Shown here: piece by piece, positions 4,735 through 10,276 of the stretch
Position numbering within the stretch: position 1 is the stretch's first letter
Layout of the letters: each line of letters starts with the position of its first letter
Origin: an uncultured Eubacterium sp.
GTDB taxonomy: Bacteria > Bacillota > Clostridia > Eubacteriales > Eubacteriaceae
Length of the DNA: 10,276 bases
Reading direction: 5' to 3'
Assembly (NCBI GenBank): GCA_902784045.1
Contig: CACZTE010000208.1
Location: 1 to 10,276 of the forward strand
Program-made: the position numbers and the translations under genes
The notes under the pieces: model-generated
What the model was told of the DNA's origin: nothing
What the model saw: the letters and a program-made list of their open reading frames with translations, nothing else
Database searches by the model: none

Positions 4735-6618
4735 TCAATAGTTTTTCTTCCATCCGCCCTTTTTAAAATCGTCATCTTCTTTTAAAGTCGCCTTAAATCC
4801 AAGCCATTTGTATTTGCTGTCGTCCTCTTCTTCGGCCGGCTCCGGCTCGGGAGCAGGCGCTGGCGCGGGTACGGGTTCAGGTTCGGAAACGGGTTCCGGC
4901 GCTTCTTCTACTGTAGCTGAAACGTGGGAATTAATACCATTACCCGATGATTCCATTTCGGCGGCAAGAGCGGCCGCGGCCAGCGCCACCGCTTCTTTTC
5001 TTGGATCGTTTTTTTCCAAGGCGGGCTCTGGTTCCGGTTCGGGCTCTGAGGATACCGCCTGGGCAATTGCGAGAGCCGCGCCCAATACATCGCCGACGGA
5101 TGCAGCATCCGGCAAGACAACGGGCTCCGGTTTTGGCTTTGGCGCTTCTTTGACCGGCTCCGGCTCGGGTTCAGGCGCAGGTGCAGGTTTCGGCGCTTTC
5201 GCAACGGCGGCAGTCTGAGCGCTCTGTGCCGACTTAGTATTCGCCATTTCTTCGGCAAGGGCTTCTTTCATCATAGAAAAAATTTCTCTGTCTGAGGCGC
5301 CGGGCATCTTTTGACGAAGGGATTGTTCCATCTCAGCCAAAATACTGCCAGAGTCCGGTTCGGGTTCTGATACCGGCTCGGGTGCCGGTTCCGGCTTCGG
5401 CGCGAGCTTCGTTTCCGGTTTGGACGCGGGAGCGGGTTCAGACTCGGGTTTTTCTACAGATTTTTCGACAGGCGCTTCATCGGACGCGTCGGAGGCCGTC
5501 TGCTCCTCACCGTGAACCACGGCGTCAATGGCCGCGTCCTGGGCTTCTTTTTCTTCGTCACTGATGTTAAATTTGGGAATCGGCCTGCTGTACATCATCT
5601 CTTCCGCTTCTTCGGGAGAACGTTTAAAGCCGACCCATTTATATTTTGGTTCGCCGTTTTCGTCAAGCTCTTCGGCTTCCTCTTCGGAAGGCAGAGCCTT
5701 AAATTCGGCCTTCGGCGCTTCTGGTTCTTTAGGCGCTTCTCTGACTTCCACACGGTCGCCTTCGGCTCGATCACTGACATCCGGCGGCTCATCGGGATAC
5801 TCATCATCCCCTTGAGCCCAAGGCCGCTCTTTGACATAATCGCCGCTGTCTAAGGCCTCGCTTTTAAAACCGAGCCATGAGCCGTGATCACCTTCGGCTT
5901 CTTCCTTGGCGCGAATTTCCTCAGCCTGTTCAGCCAGCCACGATTCGGCCCGTTTCGGCCCTTCCTCACTGCCGAGAATGGTTTGGCCCGCTTTAAGATG
6001 CGTTTTTTTCACATCGGGGAAGTATTTTTTTAACAGCGCGCGGGGAATTTTTTTGTTGGACAAAATCGCCATCACGCATGACATTTTTTCCGGCAAATGA
6101 CCTTCTCTGGGCCAGCGAAGCAACATCCCAATTTCAAACTTACTGATGGCGTCAACATCAAATCCAAGCGCTTCCGGAGAAAAACGCATCATGTGCGCGT
6201 AACGGCATTTAAGCCCTTTTTGTCTGGCACAGTCCATCCCCTGAGCTTCACAGATATGACAGTTTCCTGGGACAAGCGCCAACGTGCCCGGAACCGCTTT
6301 TTCAAAGGCCAAAAGATCACGCCACGCTTCAATTTTCATTGCTTTATGAAGATTGTTGCAGTAATTGGCGCAGGCTTGAATCCCGATGGTCTTCTGTCTG
6401 TCTTTTTTGGGAATGGTGTACTCTCTGCCAATGGGGTACATGTATTGAAATTCGTTTAAAAACAAAATCTCGTTAAAAGCGAATTCCGGACAAGACCAGT
6501 ACTTGCCGTAATTCGGACATTTTTTGCAATACCCCCGCACCTTCCGCATCGAGAGATACTCTTCACACATGTGATCCATGGTGGGAGATCCGTTGGGAAA
6601 TTTATGCGTATAATCCAT
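4735..6618 (-). CDS. DUF2284-type metal-binding protein with long Pro/Glu-rich tail
   Basis: The N-terminal ~190 residues resemble the DUF2284 family of predicted metal-binding proteins, which has no established function. Cysteines are clustered: Cys31, Cys34 and Cys43 in CKKCPNYGKYWSCPEF, Cys83 and Cys87, then Cys120, Cys123, Cys130 and Cys138. They are well placed to hold a metal or Fe-S cluster. Family members are usually about 200 residues; this one has 627. The extra ~400 residues are acidic, rich in Pro, Glu and Ala, and probably disordered, with three likely helical islands (about 425-460, 503-523 and 537-556). Three copies of W-[LV]-G-F-K occur at 248-252, 328-332 and 605-609, the last two as KYKW[VL]GFK. 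No signal peptide or membrane segment is seen, so it is cytoplasmic. The ATG follows AGAGGTGG at good spacing. It is first in the pncA-mtnP-mtnA block. Confidence 0.8.
   Translation of the reverse strand: MDYTHKFPNGSPTMDHMCEEYLSMRKVRGYCKKCPNYGKYWSCPEFAFNEILFLNEFQYMYPIGREYTIPKKDRQKTIGIQACANYCNNLHKAMKIEAWRDLLAFEKAVPGTLALVPGNCHICEAQGMDCARQKGLKCRYAHMMRFSPEALGFDVDAISKFEIGMLLRWPREGHLPEKMSCVMAILSNKKIPRALLKKYFPDVKKTHLKAGQTILGSEEGPKRAESWLAEQAEEIRAKEEAEGDHGSWLGFKSEALDSGDYVKERPWAQGDDEYPDEPPDVSDRAEGDRVEVREAPKEPEAPKAEFKALPSEEEAEELDENGEPKYKWVGFKRSPEEAEEMMYSRPIPKFNISDEEKEAQDAAIDAVVHGEEQTASDASDEAPVEKSVEKPESEPAPASKPETKLAPKPEPAPEPVSEPEPDSGSILAEMEQSLRQKMPGASDREIFSMMKEALAEEMANTKSAQSAQTAAVAKAPKPAPAPEPEPEPVKEAPKPKPEPVVLPDAASVGDVLGAALAIAQAVSSEPEPEPEPALEKNDPRKEAVALAAAALAAEMESSGNGINSHVSATVEEAPEPVSEPEPVPAPAPAPEPEPAEEEDDSKYKWLGFKATLKEDDDFKKGGWKKNY
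4792..5877 (-). repeat. Three W-[LV]-G-F-K motifs in the DUF2284 protein tail
   Basis: The motif is encoded at 5863-5877, 5623-5637 and 4792-4806. Copies two and three share KYKW[VL]GFK; copy one is preceded by DHGS. Each is followed within about ten residues by an acidic patch. They are separated by low-complexity linkers, so their conservation stands out from the surrounding sequence. Confidence 0.7.
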
Positions 6619-6727
6619 TAAACCACCTCTGATTCTATATCTAATAATCTAATCGGATAATTCATACTTTTATTTCAGTTTTGTACTCCGGTGATAGTCC
6701 TTTTTCACCGCATAATCATACGATTTT

Positions 6728-6756
6728 ATTTTACCTTAATAACAGGCGGTTCTCAA
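6728..6756 (-). promoter_or_regulatory. Promoter of the DUF2284-pncA operon
   Basis: Minus strand TTGAGA (6751-6756), a 17-base spacer and TAAAAT (6728-6733); both boxes match the sigma-A consensus at five of six bases. The predicted start near 6721 leaves a leader of about 100 nt containing the small CGGTGA/TCACCG hairpin. Confidence 0.6.
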
Positions 6757-6963
6757 CTAAACTTTTTGCCTTTTACAGATAACTTTTATTGATGCTTTAT
6801 GAAAATGTCCAAATCACTGGTATCTCCATCACCAAAGCCATTTTTCCACTGACAACAAAAAGCATATCTATATTCTTTGAATCATCCTGTTAATACAAAC
6901 ACCACGGCACATTCCTTAAAACATTTTTAAAAAATCGTTCGGTTGTACCCTTTTTGTGTCCTT

Positions 6964-6991
6964 TTGACCATTAAAATATACTCAAAATAAT
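6964..6991 (+). promoter_or_regulatory. Promoter of the polysaccharide deacetylase gene
   Basis: TTGACC (6964-6969), a 16-base spacer and AATAAT (6986-6991), each five of six matches to consensus. A second -10-like box, TATACT (7012-7017), has no good -35 partner. The leader would be about 50 nt. Confidence 0.5.
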
Positions 6992-7046
6992 AAAACAAGC
7001 GGAAAATCGGCTATACTATAAGGAAAAAAGGAATTATTATAAATCA

Positions 7047-7922
7047 ATGAAATTTGATAAAAAACAGATTGGCATTTTCATCGCTGTCCTCTCCGCTTGT
7101 ATTATTATATCCGGAACTGCGGCTGCGTTGACCTTTCACAACACATCGAAAAAGGCCGAGCCGTCCCCGACGACTGTGACGGTGTCTTCTTCCCCGGAAC
7201 CGACGCCTACACCCGCACCTACCGTCAACCCCATCCCTGATCGTAGCGCCTTTGCCGTCACCCCGGGTAACATTCCGAGTAACTTCACGATGAGCGATGA
7301 AAAAATTGTCTATCTGACTTTCGATGACGGCCCGTCGTCCAAAACACAGGCCGTTCTCGACATTCTGGATCGTTACGGCATTAAGGCTACATTTTTTGTC
7401 ACAGGGCTCTCTCCCGACTATACGCCAATGATCAAAACGGCCTACGACAAAGGACACACCATCGGCCTCCATACCATGAGTCACAATTACGCCACGGTTT
7501 ATGCCTCCCAAGAAGCGTATTTTGCCGACCTTGACGCCATCGGCGAAGTGGTTTCCGGACAAATCGGTTATGTGCCGTGCTTTATTCGTTTCCCGGGAGG
7601 ATCCTCCAACACCATTTCGGCAAATTACACCAAAGGTATCATGACAGCATTATCATCACAAGTCAATGAAAGAGGATATCAGTACTATGATTGGGGCGGC
7701 AGTGTCGGCGACGGTGCAGAAAAAACCACCGAGCAGCTTATTGCCCAGGGTACGAGTTTTGGGCAAACAAATAATCTCGTTTTGCTGATGCATGATTCCG
7801 AATCAAAGCAAAACACGGTGGATGCGCTGCCCGGTATCATCGGCTTCTATTTAAGTCAGGGTTACACATTTCGGCCTATTGACAGAGAAAGCTACGTTCC
7901 CCATCAAAATGTATTAAACTAA
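7047..7922 (+). CDS. Membrane-anchored NodB-type polysaccharide deacetylase
   Basis: A 291-residue carbohydrate esterase 4 protein, expected to remove N-acetyl groups from cell-wall or capsular polysaccharide outside the membrane. Residues 7-28 form an N-terminal membrane anchor or uncleaved signal. A Pro/Thr/Ser-rich linker (39-64) spans the wall side, and the NodB domain follows (about 88-279). All five motifs are present: TFDDGPS with Asp93 (base) and Asp94 (metal), HTMSH with metal ligands His142 and His146, RFPGGSSN with Arg181, the tryptophan-containing DWGGSVGD, and LLMHDS with catalytic His249. It should therefore be active. The ATG at 7047 has AAAGGAA about 13 bases upstream, longer than usual, but no better start exists. 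Peptidoglycan N-acetylglucosamine is the likeliest substrate because no exopolysaccharide cluster is nearby. It is monocistronic, with its own promoter and terminator. Confidence 0.9.
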   Translation: MKFDKKQIGIFIAVLSACIIISGTAAALTFHNTSKKAEPSPTTVTVSSSPEPTPTPAPTVNPIPDRSAFAVTPGNIPSNFTMSDEKIVYLTFDDGPSSKTQAVLDILDRYGIKATFFVTGLSPDYTPMIKTAYDKGHTIGLHTMSHNYATVYASQEAYFADLDAIGEVVSGQIGYVPCFIRFPGGSSNTISANYTKGIMTALSSQVNERGYQYYDWGGSVGDGAEKTTEQLIAQGTSFGQTNNLVLLMHDSESKQNTVDALPGIIGFYLSQGYTFRPIDRESYVPHQNVLN

Positions 7923-7951
7923 CCCGTCATATCTATTTTAAAATCGAAGTC

Positions 7952-7996
7952 AAAGTCGTGTTTAAGTCATCCAGACGAGGCACGACTTTTCTTTTT
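7952..7996 (+). terminator. Terminator of the polysaccharide deacetylase gene
   Basis: AAAGTCGTG (7952-7960) pairs perfectly with CACGACTTT (7981-7989) across a 20-base loop, followed by T-rich sequence interrupted by one C. Confidence 0.75.
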
Positions 7997-8014
7997 GGAC
8001 GATTTTATTATATT

Positions 8015-8042
8015 TTGCTTTCGTTTTATGTTAGGATATATA
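8015..8042 (+). promoter_or_regulatory. Promoter of the tyrosine phosphatase gene
   Basis: TTGCTT (8015-8020), a 16-base spacer and TATATA (8037-8042). The predicted start near 8049 lies upstream of the GTG at 8070 but downstream of the in-frame ATG at 8028 and TTG at 7995, which supports the GTG as the true start. Confidence 0.5.
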
Positions 8043-8069
8043 GCAGAAAAAATCTCAGCGAGGTATAAC

Positions 8070-9032
8070 GTGAAAAAAATTCATATCATAAGTATTACAG
8101 CATTGGCAGCTGCCGCAGCCGCCATTCCTTTTGTGATTAAACGCCGTCGTCAAAAAAAGAACAACGTCAGTCCGGAAGACATTCGCATTTCTGTAACGCC
8201 GGTTACTGATTTTAAAGACAAAGATCATTTAATCTTTTGTGATGAAACCAATCTCAGCCGCCGCATGATCAATCTGGACAATACCATCAACATGCGGGAT
8301 ATCGGCGGATACACCGGTCTTGAAGGCCGCAAAACCAAATGGGGACGAGTGATTCGTTCCGAAGAGCTTTGCCACTTATCGGACAGCGATTTTGATGCGC
8401 TTGCTAAGATGGATATCAAACACGTCTATGATTTTCGTGATGCTGACAAAGCAAAACAAACCAACGAACGCATTCCCGAAGGCGCTGACTACACCAACCT
8501 TCCCGTCTTGGAAGGGCTCGATATTGACATCAAAGACGTCGACTTTTCCCACGATCCCAAAGCCATTGACATATTCTTCCGCAAAGTTTACACATTACAA
8601 GTGACGAACAAAGCTCCACAATACGCCGTTGTATTAAAAACCTTAACTGACGAAAAAGAAACTCCGATACTCTACCATTGCACCAACGGCAAAGACCGCA
8701 CCGGCTTCATGACCGCCCTCATTTTGCTTATTTGCGGCGTTCCGGAAGAAACCATCATTTCCGATTACACGCTGACCAATCTCACCTTTGACGAAGCCTA
8801 CGACAAACTGGGCGATATCGCCAGCGAAAATCTCAACAAAAACGCTTCCTTCAACATTCCGAAAATCAAACTCCACGATTTCTTCGGCGTTGATCCAAAT
8901 TGGATAAAACTTCAACTTGATTATATCCGCGACAACTACCAAAACGTCGACAACTACCTCATCAAAAACACCGACTTAACAAAAGCTGATCTTGACGCGA
9001 TCCGCGAAACCATGCTTGAACCAGTCCAATAA
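8070..9032 (+). CDS. Tyrosine-phosphatase-like protein with N-terminal membrane segment
   Basis: A 320-residue protein of the bacterial tyrosine/serine phosphatase group that includes Listeria LipA and mycobacterial PtpB. The active-site loop HCTNGKDRTG (203-212) contains the CX5R signature, with nucleophile Cys204 and phosphate-binding Arg210. The family's N-terminal block is also present: NMRDIGGY (74-81), then GRKTKWGRVIRSEEL. Substrates in this group include phosphoproteins and phosphoinositides, so the target is open. Residues 4-23 form an Ala-rich hydrophobic segment followed by KRRRQKK. It could be a signal anchor, but the strong positive patch right after it argues for a cytoplasmic catalytic domain. 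The start chosen is GTG at 8070, six bases after GAGG and downstream of a promoter. No clear terminator follows. Confidence 0.85.
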   Translation: MKKIHIISITALAAAAAAIPFVIKRRRQKKNNVSPEDIRISVTPVTDFKDKDHLIFCDETNLSRRMINLDNTINMRDIGGYTGLEGRKTKWGRVIRSEELCHLSDSDFDALAKMDIKHVYDFRDADKAKQTNERIPEGADYTNLPVLEGLDIDIKDVDFSHDPKAIDIFFRKVYTLQVTNKAPQYAVVLKTLTDEKETPILYHCTNGKDRTGFMTALILLICGVPEETIISDYTLTNLTFDEAYDKLGDIASENLNKNASFNIPKIKLHDFFGVDPNWIKLQLDYIRDNYQNVDNYLIKNTDLTKADLDAIRETMLEPVQ

Positions 9033-9085
9033 TAGCATTATTTTGTTGAAATGCTGTCGTTAATGGGCGAACTGATGCATAACTA

Positions 9086-9114
9086 TGGTTTTTTATGTCC
9101 GTTTCATGTATAAT
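9086..9114 (+). promoter_or_regulatory. Promoter of the amino-acid-binding lipoprotein gene
   Basis: A perfect TATAAT (9109-9114) preceded after 17 bases by TGGTTT (9086-9091), a weak -35 match. The -10 box is convincing; the -35 is not. Confidence 0.5.
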
Positions 9115-9130
9115 TAATTAAAAATTTTGG

Positions 9131-9137
9131 TAGGAGG
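9131..9137 (+). promoter_or_regulatory. Strong ribosome binding site of the binding-protein gene
   Basis: TAGGAGG lies nine bases before the ATG at 9147 and is the strongest Shine-Dalgarno in the window, fitting an abundant binding lipoprotein. Confidence 0.8.
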
Positions 9138-9146
9138 CCAAACACA

Positions 9147-9992
9147 ATGAACAAAAAAATAACTGCACTGCTCATCGGCGCGCTCATTGTCATCTCGGCA
9201 ATCGGCTTTACCGGATGTAGCACTTCCACCCAGGCCAAACCCCTGGATGACGGCGTACTCAACGTCGGCGTCGAAGCCACCTTTGTTCCCATGGAATACA
9301 AAAACGACAAAAACACATTGACCGGCTTCGATATCGAATTCGGTGAAGCATTAGCCGCTCAACTTGCCAAAGACACCGGAAAAGATGTCAAAGTCCAATG
9401 GACTGAAACCGCGTGGGACGGTATTTTCAATGGCTTGAATGCCGGTCAGTATGACGCCGTCATCAGTTGCGTCTCTCTCACCAAAGAACGCAAAGACGGC
9501 TTCTACATGTCTACGCCTTACATTTCTAACGGGATTGTCATTGTCTCCCGCACAAGCGGCGCCCAGGCAAAAACCGCTAAAGATTTAGACGGCAAAAAAG
9601 TCGGTGTTCAAATTGAAAACACCGCAGATTACGCCGCACAGGCTTTCAAAAAATCTGACGCGCCTAATCTGGAACTTAAACAATTCGATAGCATGATCGA
9701 ATGCTTCACCGCTCTCGAAGGCGGTCAGATCGACTACATTCTCTGCGACGAACCAGTTGCCGAATATTACGCCGGTCAAAAGCCCACCGTCTATCAGGTA
9801 TCTTCCGACATATTATCCAACGAACCTGTTGCAGTTTGCATCAAAAAAGAAAACACAGACTTTGGTAAACAAGTCGATACCGCTATCAAAGCCATGCAGG
9901 ATGACGGCACCTTGTCCAAACTCTCTGAAAAATGGTTCAAGAAAGATATTACTAAAGATATCGATGCTGAAAATCTCAAATCTATTCAATAG
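9147..9992 (+). CDS. Amino acid ABC transporter substrate-binding lipoprotein
   Basis: A 281-residue family 3 solute-binding protein that captures an amino acid outside the membrane and delivers it to an ABC permease. The N-terminus has a basic start, a hydrophobic core and a lipobox FTGC, so Cys24 would be lipid-modified and anchor the protein. The family pattern is intact: GFDIEFGEAL (60-69), TKERKDGFYMSTPY with Arg115, the residue that normally grips the ligand carboxylate, and DYILCDEPVA with Asp201, the usual amino-group contact. Both suggest an alpha-amino acid ligand; which one (cystine, polar or basic) is not clear. It stands alone: no permease or ATPase gene follows before the terminator at 10018, so the membrane partners must be encoded elsewhere. 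High-quality ribosome binding site and -10 box suggest strong expression. Confidence 0.92.
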   Translation: MNKKITALLIGALIVISAIGFTGCSTSTQAKPLDDGVLNVGVEATFVPMEYKNDKNTLTGFDIEFGEALAAQLAKDTGKDVKVQWTETAWDGIFNGLNAGQYDAVISCVSLTKERKDGFYMSTPYISNGIVIVSRTSGAQAKTAKDLDGKKVGVQIENTADYAAQAFKKSDAPNLELKQFDSMIECFTALEGGQIDYILCDEPVAEYYAGQKPTVYQVSSDILSNEPVAVCIKKENTDFGKQVDTAIKAMQDDGTLSKLSEKWFKKDITKDIDAENLKSIQ

Positions 9993-10017
9993 TTAAGCTT
10001 TTTAAAATAAATGCCAT

Positions 10018-10050
10018 AAACCGACGCAAATATCACGCGTCGGTTTTTTA
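10018..10050 (+). terminator. Terminator of the binding-protein gene
   Basis: AAACCGACGC (10018-10027) pairs perfectly with GCGTCGGTTT (10037-10046) around a nine-base loop and runs into a T tract. Confidence 0.9.
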
Positions 10051-10079
10051 TTTCTTTTTCTTGTTTTAGCTTAGCATAA

Positions 10080-10117
10080 TGACCGATATGCGAGACCGTA
10101 GATTCGCTTAGCGGTCA
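10080..10117. repeat. Imperfect hairpin in the right intergenic region
   Basis: Arms 10081-10093 and 10104-10116 are complementary at 11 of 13 positions (GACCG and GCGA blocks), extended by one further pair at 10080/10117, with a ten-base loop. Eight bases later a T-run begins (10124-10129), too far for a standard terminator. Its ends resemble the inverted repeat near 777-826. Confidence 0.4.
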
Positions 10118-10168
10118 AATCCCGTTTTTTCTTTTATCAATAAGTGATTGATTGTCCAACTTCCAGTT

Positions 10169-10207
10169 AAAAAAACGGCGTTGACACATCAAATGCGTCA
10201 ACGCCGT
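10169..10207 (-). terminator. Terminator of the gene entering from the right
   Basis: ACGGCGTTGAC (10175-10185) and GTCAACGCCGT (10197-10207) form a perfect 11-bp stem. On the minus strand it is followed by a run of seven Ts counting the last stem base. It lies 35 bases past the stop of the partial minus-strand gene. Confidence 0.9.
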
Positions 10208-10241
10208 AAGCTTAAATCAATGATTAACTAACAATCAACAA

Positions 10242-10276
10242 TTAAGCTAATTCTTTTTTGAGCGCTTCAGTCAGAA
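10242..10276 (-). CDS. C-terminal end of an unidentified gene (5' end outside window)
   Basis: The minus-strand frame entering from the right edge encodes only LTEALKKELA before a TAA stop at 10242-10244. Ten residues are too few to identify the protein. That the frame is real is suggested by the strong terminator placed shortly after the stop on the same strand. Confidence 0.6.
   Translation of the reverse strand, partial: LTEALKKELA

Larger units (their letters stand above)
6619..7046. other. 428-base divergent intergenic region
   Basis: This AT-rich gap separates the minus-strand block from the plus-strand genes and holds a promoter in each direction (6728-6756 minus, 6964-6991 plus). 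It also has a short hairpin CGGTGA/TCACCG (6689-6694 with 6705-6710) and two ATCTAAT direct repeats eight bases apart (6639-6645 and 6647-6653) in the DUF2284 leader. Bases 6757-6963 show nothing clear, no open frame with a ribosome binding site and no RNA family. Confidence 0.6.

Noticed and set aside
4808..5218. Long plus-strand frame encoding a Gly/Ser/Ala-rich product opposite the DUF2284 tail
   Set aside because: It is the antisense shadow of the Pro/Glu-rich repeats, lacks a ribosome binding site, and the minus-strand gene is supported by motifs and a proper start.
9034..9055. AGCATT/AATGCT hairpin after the phosphatase gene as a terminator
   Set aside because: The six-pair stem is AT-rich and is not followed by a T-run on the plus strand.
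10117..10136. T-rich stretch after the hairpin at 10080-10117 as a second plus-strand terminator
   Set aside because: Eight non-T bases separate the stem from the T-run, and the binding-protein gene already has a perfect terminator at 10018-10050.

Overview
The window looks like chromosomal DNA of an anaerobic, Gram-positive, Clostridia-like member of the Bacillota. The signs are compact genes with purine-rich ribosome binding sites, AT-rich spacers carrying sigma-A type promoters and hairpin/T-run terminators, a nicotinamidase that closely resembles the streptococcal type, a DUF2284 metal-binding protein, and surface proteins anchored by an N-terminal segment or lipobox. The genus cannot be named from the sequence alone. 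No tRNA, rRNA, insertion sequence, CRISPR array or phage gene was seen.

Layout. The left edge (2-763, +) is the C-terminal two thirds of a glycerol dehydrogenase, followed by a structured spacer and a terminator. The 408-base gap that follows is not empty: a strong minus-strand promoter (1040-1067) faces a hairpin terminator (949-981), which outlines a small RNA of about 85 nt. Next comes a minus-strand block, read right to left: a promoter near 6728-6756, a DUF2284 protein with a very long Pro/Glu-rich tail (6618-4735), nicotinamidase pncA (4674-4111), methylthioadenosine phosphorylase mtnP (3993-3235), methylthioribose-1-phosphate isomerase mtnA (3233-2193), a terminator, and a separate sugar-phosphate isomerase/epimerase-like TIM barrel (2017-1172). 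mtnP is preceded by a possible second promoter and a leader that can fold as a terminator or an antiterminator. From 7047 rightward, three plus-strand genes follow, each with its own candidate promoter: a membrane-anchored NodB polysaccharide deacetylase, a tyrosine-phosphatase-like protein with an N-terminal membrane segment, and an amino-acid-binding lipoprotein. The right edge holds the last codons of a minus-strand gene and its terminator.

How the genes fit. mtnP and mtnA are almost contiguous and perform successive steps of methylthioadenosine salvage: MTA to adenine plus 5-methylthioribose-1-P, then to 5-methylthioribulose-1-P. pncA beside them recycles nicotinamide. The block therefore looks like salvage of nucleoside and cofactor by-products. 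None of the usual downstream enzymes (MtnB/C/D or an Ald2-type aldolase) is visible here. The role of the DUF2284 protein is unknown. The plus-strand genes concern the cell envelope and nutrient uptake and have no evident metabolic link to the minus block.

The points most worth a second look are the candidate small RNA, the mtnP leader, and the three W-[LV]-G-F-K motifs spaced along the disordered tail of the DUF2284 protein.
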